In this document: piece by piece, positions 27,689 through 35,451 of the stretch
How the letters are laid out: each line of letters begins with the position of its first letter
How positions within the stretch are numbered: the first letter of the stretch is position 1
Origin: Nostoc sp. FACHB-152
GTDB taxonomy: Bacteria; Cyanobacteriota; Cyanobacteriia; Cyanobacteriales; Nostocaceae
Assembly (NCBI RefSeq): GCF_014697475.1
Contig: NZ_JACJRV010000042.1
Span: forward strand, 1 to 61,548
Length of the DNA: 61,548 nucleotides
Direction: 5' to 3'
Notes under the pieces: generated by a model
Database searches by the model: none
Told to the model about the DNA's origin: nothing
Seen by the model: only the letters and a program-made list of their open reading frames with translations
Program-made: the position numbers and the translations under genes

Positions 27689-28813
27689 ATGGATATTTAT
27701 CAAGTTGCACTTCGTCCGCTACTGTTCAACTTTCTGAAAACAGATGCAGAGTGGTTACATCAGCAGGCTATTCGCAGTTTAAATTGGTTATCACAGACAA
27801 ATAATGCTCCTGCTGGCTTAATCAATCACAGTTTACAGCAGTCTTTGTGTCTGCGCGATCGCCGTCTCGAACAAAATTTGTTTGGGTTAAATTTTCCCAA
27901 CCCGCTCGGTTTGGCAGCAGGTTTTGATAAAGATGGGGTAGGAGCAAAAATTTGGTCTAACTTTGGTTTTGGCTTCGCAGAGTTAGGGACTGTCACTTTT
28001 CATCCACAACCCGGTAATCCTCAACCCCGATTGTTTCGCTTACCCTTAGATCAAGCTGTTCTTAACCGTATGGGCTTTAATAATCAGGGTGCAGCAGCAA
28101 TGGCGGCTAGGCTAACTGAAAACAAGGAGTTCAATCATTCGATACCCATCGGCATAAATTTAGGCAAATCTAAAATTACACCTTTAGAAACCGCCGCCGA
28201 AGATTATCTCAACAGTTTTCGCTTACTTAAAGAATTAGGCGATTATTTTGTGGTGAATGTATCTTCACCCAACACTCCCGGATTGCGATCGCTCCAAGAT
28301 GCTGCCATGCTAGGTGCTATCTTGGACGTACTACAAAAAGAAAACAATACATATAAACCAATATTTGTCAAGATAGCACCTGATTTAGAATGGGAAGCGA
28401 TCGCCGACATTATTGGATTGGCTAAAACCTATCAGTTAGCAGGAATCATAGCCACAAACACCACAATCCGCCGTGATGGACTGAAAACAGAGATAATTTA
28501 CCCAACTGGTAAACCACCGCAAGAAGAAGCTGGCGGGATTAGTGGTGCGCCATTGTGCGATCGCTCCACAGAAATAATTAAGTTTATTTGGCAGCAAACC
28601 CAAGGGCAAATTCCCATTATCGGGGTTGGGGGCATATTTTCCCCAGAAGATGCTTGGGAAAAAATTACTGCGGGAGCCAGCCTAATTCAAGTCTATACGG
28701 GCTGGATTTATGAAGGCCCAATGATGGTGCGTCGAATCTTGACTGGTTTGCTATCCAAGTTAGAACAAAACAAATTAAATTCCATCACCGAAGCGGTTGG
28801 GTTAGAAGTATGA
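27689..28813 (+). CDS. pyrD: Dihydroorotate dehydrogenase (quinone), class 2
   Basis: PyrD oxidises dihydroorotate to orotate in pyrimidine synthesis; class 2 enzymes are membrane-associated and pass electrons to quinone. From ATG 27689 the protein has 374 residues and begins [19 protein letters not shown], the usual class 2 amphipathic N-terminus. FMN and substrate motifs include [56 protein letters not shown] with the class 2 catalytic Ser, ATNTTI and [22 protein letters not shown] at 27590 with AAGGAGG three bases upstream would add 33 hydrophobic residues; its Shine-Dalgarno is strong but too close, so I prefer the ATG and note the alternative. It is divergent from the GAF gene. Confidence 0.95.
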   Translation: MDIYQVALRPLLFNFLKTDAEWLHQQAIRSLNWLSQTNNAPAGLINHSLQQSLCLRDRRLEQNLFGLNFPNPLGLAAGFDKDGVGAKIWSNFGFGFAELGTVTFHPQPGNPQPRLFRLPLDQAVLNRMGFNNQGAAAMAARLTENKEFNHSIPIGINLGKSKITPLETAAEDYLNSFRLLKELGDYFVVNVSSPNTPGLRSLQDAAMLGAILDVLQKENNTYKPIFVKIAPDLEWEAIADIIGLAKTYQLAGIIATNTTIRRDGLKTEIIYPTGKPPQEEAGGISGAPLCDRSTEIIKFIWQQTQGQIPIIGVGGIFSPEDAWEKITAGASLIQVYTGWIYEGPMMVRRILTGLLSKLEQNKLNSITEAVGLEV

Positions 28814-28869
28814 AGTCTAAAGTGTGAAGTCTGAAGTTTTATTCTTTAGCCTTCACTCTTAATTATTCA

Positions 28870-29598
28870 TCACTCTTCTACAGGAAAGAATTCCTTAGTT
28901 TTTTCCGAGAAAGTCCAAGCTATACCATCAGGGTCGCGGTTGCGACTCCATTCCGGAAAGTCTGGATCGTTACGTCGTTTGTACACAGTGCTGGAATAAA
29001 CATTCAACCGTTTCGCCAGTTCCGATTGAATCAGCGAGCCGAACATTAATTGTTTTGCTAAATTTGGTTTGACTGCTTCATGAGTCGCTACTGGTGCTAA
29101 TTCAACTTCTGATTCTGGTTCGGCGGCTACTGGCTGAGGTTCTGGCGGTGCTAAAAGCGATCGCGCCGCCGTAGTCACAGGTTGAGGGGATAATACTTTG
29201 ACAGGTTCGCTACTGTCAAGGATATTACCCAGAATACTAGCTGTAATAAAGTAATACACTTCATTGCCTGAGCCAGCATTCACTATACTTGCACCAAACT
29301 CGGAAGCTTTGCCATCGAGATAGCGTTTTGCCGTTGGGCCAGGAAAACCACCTCGAATTGCCAAATCCATCGGTGTAAGTTTTCCCTGGTTTTCCCGAAC
29401 CAACTGATGGAAAACCGGGTTAACTCGCTGACACCACTGTTGCCATTGATATTGCTGCCAAATATTGAAACCAATAATCAAAACAACTAGCGCCAGCAAA
29501 AATCTCCAGGTAGAAACCAGGAAAACTATTAAAAACGATATTGGCAAAAGTAGAACGAGAAAACCTTTCCCGCCACTTTCCATTGTTTTTTCACTCAT
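28870..29598 (-). CDS. Membrane-anchored protein with two HTH-like segments
   Basis: 242 residues from ATG 29598 (an upstream TTG at 29613 is possible). The N-terminus has a hydrophobic pair, GFLVLLLPISFLIVFLV and FLLALVVLIIGFNIW (about residues 12-48), suggesting two close membrane helices or a hairpin anchor. A cytosolic segment LTPMDLAIRGGFPGPTAKRY (about 75-95) resembles a winged-helix or HTH. A Pro/Glu-rich linker (about 145-180) is followed by LIQSELAKRLNVYSSTVYKR (about 190-210), a clear HTH-like pattern, and WTFSEKTKEFFPVEE. I do not recognise a named family; proteins of this build occur in cyanobacteria. It may be a membrane-tethered regulator, which is inference. It is divergent from the Y-RNA/rsr locus. 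Confidence 0.65.
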   Translation of the reverse strand: MSEKTMESGGKGFLVLLLPISFLIVFLVSTWRFLLALVVLIIGFNIWQQYQWQQWCQRVNPVFHQLVRENQGKLTPMDLAIRGGFPGPTAKRYLDGKASEFGASIVNAGSGNEVYYFITASILGNILDSSEPVKVLSPQPVTTAARSLLAPPEPQPVAAEPESEVELAPVATHEAVKPNLAKQLMFGSLIQSELAKRLNVYSSTVYKRRNDPDFPEWSRNRDPDGIAWTFSEKTKEFFPVEE

Positions 29599-29602
29599 GC
29601 CG

Positions 29603-29653
29603 ATTTTTGCCAAGCGAATTTTTTGGGAAATAATATATTATATTGGCAAAAAT
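29603..29653. promoter_or_regulatory. Possible operator: inverted TTGGCAAAAAT boxes
   Basis: ATTTTTGCCAA at 29603-29613 and TTGGCAAAAAT at 29643-29653 form an 11-bp perfect inverted repeat. A third partial copy, TTGGCAAAATT, lies near 29674. They sit directly before the ATG of the HTH-like membrane protein and in the intergenic region shared with the Y-RNA locus. They could be a regulator site; no direct proof. Confidence 0.35.
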
Positions 29654-29994
29654 TGGGACGTGTTTTTGTATCTTTTGGCAAAATTACGGAAAAATACAGG
29701 AGTGCGATCGCCAATCTAAACCTTTTAACACTCAACCAACCCATATTTTCGGCAAAAACAAGCAAAAAATTTTTGCCATATCAACAAATCCTCAGCCAAG
29801 ACAAAAATTTTACACAAACATTAAGAAATATTTCCCTACACAAACTCCGCGTCAATCTCCGCACCCCTTTGCGTTTAAAAATATATCCCTCGCTTCCCCT
29901 CAAGAAAAAATCACCTAACCTATTGACGTTTAATACTACATATACTACATTAAATACTACAAGCTGATTTTCCCAAAGGAGTTAGCCCCAAACT
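29654..29994. other. Intergenic upstream of Y-RNA cluster
   Basis: About 340 bp, A-rich on the plus strand, with overlapping short frames but no supported gene. It should contain the promoter for the first Y RNA and possibly the whole cluster; I cannot assign -10/-35 with confidence. Confidence 0.4.
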
Positions 29995-30129
29995 GTAGCG
30001 GATAGCTCAAATACCAGAGCGCCCACCTTGCCTGTAAAGGCCGACATATCGAGGGTTATCGCAAATAATTTAAAACACCCTTGAGAAAAATTTCTGGAGG
30101 TGCAGGTGAAAATCCTGCTCCGCTACACC
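29995..30129 (+). ncRNA. Y RNA 1 (YrlA-like), degenerate tRNA-like shell
   Basis: An 8-bp outer stem (GTAGCGGA at 29995-30002 with TCCGCTAC at 30119-30126), D-arm-like GCTC/GAGC at 30005-30020, and a T-arm-like hairpin GCAGG/CCTGC at 30102-30118 make a tRNA-like shell. In place of an anticodon arm is the core CCTTGCCTGTAAAGGCCGA, a 6-nt spacer, then GAGGGTTATCG. GGCCGA and GGTTATC correspond to the GGUCCGA and GUUAUC elements of Ro-binding Y RNAs, and the core recurs in three other RNAs around rsr. The shell is worn: the D-loop (AAATACCA) lacks GG and the T-loop is TGAAAAT, not TTCRANN. Confidence 0.8.
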
Positions 30130-30225
30130 TAAACAAAATGCTGAGTCTAAATCTCATAATTCTTAATGAAAAAATCCGTAAAAACCCTTTAGGCAAAGCT
30201 TAAATTTTAAATTCACAATCTTATA

Positions 30226-30362
30226 TGTGGCGGGTGGCGAAATTGGTAAACGCACTTGAAAATAGCCTTAATTCATACCTTGTCTGAAAAGGCCGAAGAG
30301 TTGAGGGTTATCGGATCTAGCAACGTAAGTTTTGCGGGTTCAGGTCCCGCCCCGTCACACCA
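30226..30362 (+). ncRNA. Y RNA 2 (YrlA-like), tRNA-Leu-like shell with encoded CCA
   Basis: An outer stem GTGGCGGG (30227-30234) pairs with CCCGTCAC (30351-30358) over 8 bp with one G-U. It is followed by TG, a D-arm GCGAAATTGGTAAACGC with the conserved GG, and a perfect T-arm GCGGG-TTCAGGT-CCCGC (30334-30350). The 3' end reads ACCA, so the CCA is encoded at 30360-30362. The D-arm wording is close to that of cyanobacterial tRNA-Leu. The Ro-type core ACCTTGTCTGAAAAGGCCGA then GAGGGTTATCGG lies at about 30277-30314. No anticodon arm can be folded, so it is not a normal tRNA. Confidence 0.85.
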
Positions 30363-30383
30363 AACCTACTTTTAAATTCTCAT

Positions 30384-30510
30384 GTGGCAGGTAGCTCAAT
30401 GGTAGAGCGCCAAAAACATCTTTGTTCACTCCTTGCCTGCAAAGGCCGACGAATGAGGGTTATCGACTCATAATCGGGAGGGCTGTAGGTTCGATTCCTA
30501 CCCTGCCACC
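30384..30510 (+). ncRNA. Y RNA 3 (YrlA-like), well-formed tRNA-like shell
   Basis: An 8-bp perfect outer stem (GTGGCAGG 30384-30391, CCTGCCAC 30502-30509), linker TA, D-arm GCTC-AATGGTA-GAGC, and T-arm GTAGG-TTCGATT-CCTAC (30485-30501) are all canonical. The core CTCCTTGCCTGCAAAGGCCGA, in part at 30430-30449, is followed by GAGGGTTATCGA, and ATGAG/CTCAT can pair around it. A small hairpin CAAA/TTTG joins D-arm and core. It ends 37 bp before the rsr start codon, so it may be processed from the rsr mRNA leader. Confidence 0.88.
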
Positions 30511-30546
30511 TTTCATTTTTGCCCGCAAGGGCTGGGAGATGAAGCC

Positions 30547-32148
30547 ATGAACTATAAGTTCTTCACTAAAAACAAGACAACCACCCCACAAAATCAGCCC
30601 ATCCCCGGACGGGAATCCGAGATGATTCAAGGACGTTCTGGTGGCTGGATGTTTGATGCTGGCATTTGGCAAATGCTGCGGCGTTGTCTGTTAGTTGGGA
30701 CAGCCCAAAGCACTTACTATGCTGGTAAACAAGAATTAACTGAAGATTTTGTAGCGGTTGTCAACCAAGCTGTTGCCGAAAATCCCAGCCGTGTCGCCGA
30801 AGAAATTCTCTATGCTAGCGATGGACGCGCTATTAACAACAGCGCACCTATCCTTGCTTTAGTGTTGCTATCAATGGGTGAAACAGGGGAAGCAAAACAA
30901 GCTTTTGGTGAAATCTTTCCTCAAGTTGTTCGCACAGGTAGTCACTTCTACGAATGGCTGAACTACACCAAATCTCTGCGGGGCTTTGGTAAAGTTGTGC
31001 GGGAAGCAGGTAAAACTTGGCTATCACGGGAAGATGTCAAGGGTTTAGCTTATCAACTGTTGAAATATCAACAACGCCAAGGCTTCACCAACCGCGATGC
31101 TTTGCGTTTATTCCACGTCAAACCACCCACAGAAAATCACCGTCAATTATTTGAATGGGTTGTCAGAGGTTGGTCAGAATTACCAACAGAGATACCCTCA
31201 CAAGCGTTAGCGCAGATTTGGTGGTATGAATGGCTCAAGCGCAACCCTGAGCAAACTCATGAAGCCATTTTGCAAGGACGCTTAACCCACGAAATGGCTG
31301 CACCCGTGGGCAATATGGATAAGCAAGCTTGGCAGTTGCTATTTCAAGAAATGCCTATCGGTGCAATGTTGCGTAACCTGGGTTCATTAACTGAACTGGG
31401 TGTATTACGTGCTGACGAAAGTGCAAACTTAGGGCGTGTGGAAGGAGTTCTCAACAACAAAGAACATCTGCGTAAAGGTCGCATTCACCCAATCGATGTT
31501 TTGAAAGCCCTCAAAACCTACGAGTCTGGCGGCAGACTTGGACGCAGCAAGAAAACTTGGAACCCAGTTCCTCGCATTGTAGACATCTTAGAAAAAGCTG
31601 TTGAGTTGTCTTTTGATGTCGTAGAACCCACAGGCAAAGTCTTCATGCACGCCGTAGACGTTTCCGGCTCGATGGGTAGCTTAGTTGCAGACATGGGGCT
31701 AAGTTGCTGTGAAATTGCCACCACAATGGCACTTGTCACAGCCAAAGCCGAGAAAAACTACATGATTCGCGGCTTTGCTACCGAATTCCGGGACTTAGAT
31801 ATCACTGCCAAAGATAGTTTTAGTTCGGCTGTGCGTAAAGCCAGCAACCAAAACTTCGGTGGTACAGATGCGTCGGTAGCTTACGACTGGATGATTAAAA
31901 ACAAGTTCAAAGCTGATGTAGTCTGCTTCTGGACTGACTCAGAAAGCTGGGCTGGATATAAGCATCCTAGTCAAGCCTTGAAGGAGTATCGCAAAAAAGT
32001 GAATCCAGATGTGAAGGCTGTATACGTCACCTTGACACCATATCGCATCACCTTGGTAGATCCCAAAGATCCACTGTCTTGGGATTTAGCAGGATTTGAC
32101 CCTGGTACACCTCGCATCATCCAAATGCTAGCGACAGGTGAACTGTAA
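30547..32148 (+). CDS. rsr: Ro60 orthologue (TROVE + vWA), Ro sixty-related protein Rsr
   Basis: 533 residues, close to the length of animal Ro60. The N-terminal TROVE domain (about 20-360) is a ring of HEAT-like helices; visible family segments are MLRRCLLVGTAQSTYYAGKQ, LYASDGRAINNSAPILAL, RRFL-type KYQQRQGFTNRDALRLFH and GAMLRNLGSLTELGVL. The C-terminal von Willebrand A domain (about 365-533) has the MIDAS D-x-S-x-S in AVDVSGSMG near residue 370 and NFGGTDASVAYDWM for the MIDAS Thr/Asp. Ro60 rings bind misfolded RNA ends in the cavity and Y RNAs on the rim; in Deinococcus, Rsr with Y RNA couples to PNPase. Four Y RNAs flank it, strongly supporting the call. A Shine-Dalgarno-like GGGAG lies about 10 bases upstream of the ATG. 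Confidence 0.97.
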   Translation: MNYKFFTKNKTTTPQNQPIPGRESEMIQGRSGGWMFDAGIWQMLRRCLLVGTAQSTYYAGKQELTEDFVAVVNQAVAENPSRVAEEILYASDGRAINNSAPILALVLLSMGETGEAKQAFGEIFPQVVRTGSHFYEWLNYTKSLRGFGKVVREAGKTWLSREDVKGLAYQLLKYQQRQGFTNRDALRLFHVKPPTENHRQLFEWVVRGWSELPTEIPSQALAQIWWYEWLKRNPEQTHEAILQGRLTHEMAAPVGNMDKQAWQLLFQEMPIGAMLRNLGSLTELGVLRADESANLGRVEGVLNNKEHLRKGRIHPIDVLKALKTYESGGRLGRSKKTWNPVPRIVDILEKAVELSFDVVEPTGKVFMHAVDVSGSMGSLVADMGLSCCEIATTMALVTAKAEKNYMIRGFATEFRDLDITAKDSFSSAVRKASNQNFGGTDASVAYDWMIKNKFKADVVCFWTDSESWAGYKHPSQALKEYRKKVNPDVKAVYVTLTPYRITLVDPKDPLSWDLAGFDPGTPRIIQMLATGEL

Positions 32149-32155
32149 AAAGGCT

Positions 32156-32191
32156 GAAGTATGAAGTATAAAATTTCATACTTCATACTTC
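32156..32191 (+). other. 14-bp hairpin between rsr and Y RNA 4
   Basis: GAAGTATGAAGTAT at 32156-32169 and its exact complement at 32178-32191 form a 14-bp stem with an 8-nt loop. It is made of TGAAGTA heptamers, the STRR style. It sits 8 bp after the rsr stop and 9 bp before Y RNA 4. No T tract follows, so it may be an RNA processing or stabilising element rather than a terminator. Confidence 0.6.
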
Positions 32192-32200
32192 ACACTTCTC

Positions 32201-32310
32201 GGCGGGTTATCCCTTGTTCGCAACTTGCCCTTTGGGACGAAGAATTTAGGGTTATCGGTTAACGTCTCCACCATCTCCGGGGACTAGCGGGTTCAATTCC
32301 CGCACCCGCC
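32201..32310 (+). ncRNA. Y RNA 4 (YrlA-like), shell without a D arm
   Basis: A 7-bp outer stem GGCGGGT (32201-32207) / ACCCGCC (32304-32310) and a T-arm GCGGG-TTCAATT-CCCGC (32287-32303) are tRNA-like. The segment after the 5' strand, TATCCCTTGTTCGCAA, does not form a D arm. The core is CTTGCCCTTTGGGACGA, spacer AGAATT, TAGGGTTATCGG (about 32223-32256): the small hairpin here is CCC/GGG, a changed version of CCTT/AAGG in the other three. It is downstream of rsr and followed by a strong terminator. Confidence 0.82.
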
Positions 32311-32336
32311 TTTATCCATTCACATAATTAATTAAA

Positions 32337-32363
32337 AAACCCGTCTCGGCGGGTTTAGTTTTT
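32337..32363 (+). terminator. Rho-independent terminator after Y RNA 4
   Basis: AAACCCG (32337-32343), loop TCTCGG, CGGGTTT (32350-32356), then AGTTTTT. It is a compact stem with a T tract on the plus strand, placed 26 bp after Y RNA 4. It probably ends the whole Y RNA/rsr transcript. Confidence 0.85.
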
Positions 32364-32524
32364 GGCGATCGCCTCTAATTTTCATAGGCTTCTTGCATCA
32401 AGACTCTTGCTCCACACGTTAAAAATCAATATTTGTGCAAGTAGTCTACCGACCTAATTAATTGAACAACATCCCTAAAAAATTCACAATTGGTTTCCAA
32501 AAAAAGCCTGTTAATACATAAGGC

Positions 32525-32985
32525 GCATATTCCAAGAGTTGGACTTCACTACTCTCACTGGAAAAGTGATTACCGCTTCCGGTGTTAAACCTACTGTTGA
32601 GGTGAAATGGCCACGGGATAAATGCGTGGATTTATGGTGCAATTGAACCATTGACTGGAGACCACAACATTATGAGTACCCAAAACTGGATGGCGAATGT
32701 TTTCAACAGTTCTTGGACTGGCTATCTCAACAATTAGGCTCGGATTACGCTATCTTACAGGTTGACCAAGCACCTGCTCATACAAGTTCAAAGATCTGTT
32801 GGCCAGAAAATATTATTCCTCTGTTTCAACCAGCATCAGCCCCTGAAATCAACCCGATTGAGAGACTTTGGCAACTCCTCAAGAAACCACTTAAAAATCA
32901 ACTTTTCTCTTCTTTACAAGCTTTACGCGAACGCATCCAAGAAATCTTCGACCAACTCACATTTGAGCAGGTAATTTCTATTTAA
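32525..32985 (+). pseudogene. IS630-family transposase remnant
   Basis: Pieces of one transposase lie in three frames: LDFTTLTGKVITASGVKPTV (from about 32536), then YGAIEPLTGDH, then YEYPKLDGECFQQFLDWLSQ and the long C-terminal part DYAILQVDQAPAHTS, IIPLFQPASAPEINPIERLW. The D...E part of the DDE triad is visible as QVDQAPAH and NPIERLW, the IS630/Tc1-mariner style. At least two frameshifts and a missing N-terminus show it is dead. No terminal inverted repeats were found. Confidence 0.87.
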
Positions 32986-33132
32986 AGACTTATCATTAAG
33001 GCCGCAGGGTGGCAGATGGGCAGGGGAGAGAGTTTTGCCGTTTCTGCACAGATGTATGGAATCAGAAATGATTAGCTGGATATGATATAATAGGGTTTAT
33101 TCAATGTGCGATCGCTACTAACTTTTTTATTT

Positions 33133-35451
33133 TCAACTGCCTGGCCAAGGTGTAGTCGGTGCGTCTGAATCATCAAATGTATTGATCAAAGATTTATCTG
33201 TCGGCACAGTATTAATATTCTGATAACTTGTCAATTCATCAAGCACTGCTAACACTTCTAATGCTGACTGATATCGCTGCTTAAAATCATCCAAGACCAT
33301 TTTGCTGAGAATCTCAGCTAGGGTATCGCTGACAAAAGCCTTATGTCTCCATTGCCACTCTTCATCTTCACTTCTGCTGATTTCATGGGGTGGAATTCCA
33401 GTTAAGGCTCGAATACCAATCATCGCGATCGCATAAATGTCACTACTATATTGGGGACGACCAAAACATTGTTCGCTGGGTGCATAACCCTTAGTACCAA
33501 TCCCAATAGTAAATGGGGTTTGATCTATATTTTCAATTTGAGGTGTGGATAGTTCTTTAACCGCACCAAAGTCAATCAATACTAGCTTGTGATCAATATC
33601 TCGGCGGATGATATTGCTGGGTTTTATATCTCGGTGAATGACACCGTTTTCATGAACAAATACTAATATTTGCAATAATTCCCTGATAATTTGGATGACT
33701 ACGATTTCTGGCAAACCGTAACCTAAAGGTAGTTCCTTAGCTAAGGAATGACCCACTATATATTCTTGTACTAAATAAAATTCATTATCTTGTTCAAAAT
33801 AAGCCAGCAGTTGGGGAATTTGGTTGTGATTACCTAATCTTTCCAGGGTTTGTGCTTCTGAGTTGAATAAACGTCTAGCTAGTTCTAAACTTTTGGATTG
33901 CGTGTTGGCTGGTTTGAGTTGCTTAACAACGCAGTGGGGATAACTAGGTCGTTGCAAATCTTCAGCAATGTAAGTTTCGCTGAACCCTCCAGAACCTAAA
34001 ACTTTGACAATTTTGTAGCGTCCGGCGAGGATTTTTCCTGATACGGCTAAATCTCTTTGCTGGAGTAAATCTTGCAGGTCATTCTGTTGGCTAATAATTT
34101 CTTGGACAACAGGAGATGTTTTATATTTTTGAAAAATAGTTACTAATTGGCGGGTTCTCATCTTTTCTCTGGCCATTTCCGTTCCTAGAAAAGACAATCC
34201 ATTAAATGCGATCGCTATCATTGGTATAGCCGTCGGGAAAATTAACTGACCATAGATGAAGCTGAAATAGCTAATTCCTCCCCAAATGCAGGCTACAGCC
34301 ATACTTGCCAAAAATCTTTTGAGATTGTTCTTAGTTTTACTAACAACATAGACTGTACCGCCTACTAAAATCAACACAAATAAACCTGCCAAACCAGGGC
34401 TAGAAATTGCTTGAGCGATCGCTTTATTCTGCATTAAAGTAGCGATCGCATTGGCATGAATTTCCACCCCAGACATCCGTTCGGCTATATTAGCAACAGC
34501 TACCGGATGATAATCATTGTTTAACTTATCTGTTGAGCCAATCAAAACTATCTTGTCTTGAAAAACTCGGCCTTGTTGCAAATAGTTATTCCAGTTTTGT
34601 GAATCAAGGACGTACCATAAAGGGATATGTTCAAATGTTCCCGCCGACCCCCAAAAATAAATGCGATCGCCTTTTGGCTGGGGATATTTTATTTGTGCTG
34701 TGCTTAAAACTGCTTCATCAAAAGAAGCTACTTTCTCTGTCAAAACATTATCTGTTGCTAAAAGTTTAGAAAATTCACTTGCCAATTTGTGAACTTTGCC
34801 ATCTGCCTCTAGAGGGAAATTTACTGACCCATAAGCAACTGAACCTACTTGAAATATGTCTTGCGGTAAAGTCAGTTGCATAAACGTGCCTTGATGGCTT
34901 TCAGAATTTTCGTAGAGTGCTGCTAATGTCACTTTACTACCATATTTTTTTAATACAGCTTGGAGTTGGAGATCGTCCTCGCTACTATAGCTACTTGGCG
35001 TATCAAAAACTACATCAACGGCAACAGCCTGCGCCCCAGATTTGACTAATTTTTCGATAATTTGAGCATAAGCAGCACGTTTAAACGGAAAAGATTTCAG
35101 TGGTTCTAGGTAGGCATACTGTTGTGGATTTAAATTATAGTACTGTTTGGGAACTGAAATTGATTGATCATCAATAGCCAAAATTACGATATCGGCTGGC
35201 GGTACTATCGTTCCCCGCAGTTGAAAAAATGCAGAAATTGTCTGACTCTCCATCAAATTAACCCAGCCCCAACCAGAAGCAGCCATTAATGCTGCTCCAA
35301 TTGTGGAAGCAGCCACTAAAAAATGGTTGAAGCGAGCCACGAGTTGAGATTGGTTAGATGCTGTGAGAGTTACTTTTGTGGGTTTGCCTGACGCTATATT
35401 GGCAGTAGAGACATATTTTTTATTCGCGCTAGATGTAGGTTCTTCTGCCAT
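33133..35451 (-). CDS. CHASE2-domain membrane Ser/Thr protein kinase
   Basis: 772 residues. One N-terminal membrane helix (FLVAASTIGAALMAASGWGWV, in part, about 45-66) leads to an extracytoplasmic CHASE2 sensor at about 75-335 (IVILAIDDQSI, AVAVDVVFDTPS, DKIVLIGST, MSGVEIHANAIATLM). Three membrane helices follow at about 345-425. The kinase domain (about 465-740) has YKIVKVLGSGGFSETYIAED, VVKQLK, HRDIKPSNII near residue 604 and LIDFGAVKEL, with a complete catalytic set. CHASE2 plus Ser/Thr kinase is a known cyanobacterial signalling architecture; the ligand is unknown. The gene stands alone; its start codon is followed upstream by 830 bp without genes. Confidence 0.94.
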   Translation of the reverse strand: MAEEPTSSANKKYVSTANIASGKPTKVTLTASNQSQLVARFNHFLVAASTIGAALMAASGWGWVNLMESQTISAFFQLRGTIVPPADIVILAIDDQSISVPKQYYNLNPQQYAYLEPLKSFPFKRAAYAQIIEKLVKSGAQAVAVDVVFDTPSSYSSEDDLQLQAVLKKYGSKVTLAALYENSESHQGTFMQLTLPQDIFQVGSVAYGSVNFPLEADGKVHKLASEFSKLLATDNVLTEKVASFDEAVLSTAQIKYPQPKGDRIYFWGSAGTFEHIPLWYVLDSQNWNNYLQQGRVFQDKIVLIGSTDKLNNDYHPVAVANIAERMSGVEIHANAIATLMQNKAIAQAISSPGLAGLFVLILVGGTVYVVSKTKNNLKRFLASMAVACIWGGISYFSFIYGQLIFPTAIPMIAIAFNGLSFLGTEMAREKMRTRQLVTIFQKYKTSPVVQEIISQQNDLQDLLQQRDLAVSGKILAGRYKIVKVLGSGGFSETYIAEDLQRPSYPHCVVKQLKPANTQSKSLELARRLFNSEAQTLERLGNHNQIPQLLAYFEQDNEFYLVQEYIVGHSLAKELPLGYGLPEIVVIQIIRELLQILVFVHENGVIHRDIKPSNIIRRDIDHKLVLIDFGAVKELSTPQIENIDQTPFTIGIGTKGYAPSEQCFGRPQYSSDIYAIAMIGIRALTGIPPHEISRSEDEEWQWRHKAFVSDTLAEILSKMVLDDFKQRYQSALEVLAVLDELTSYQNINTVPTDKSLINTFDDSDAPTTPWPGS

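Noticed and set aside
30226-30510. Two tRNA genes (Leu-like and another) with large introns
   Set aside because: T-arm and acceptor-like stems are present, but no anticodon arm can be built and the inserted parts share the Y-RNA core with two other RNAs at this locus. Group I intron features were not seen.
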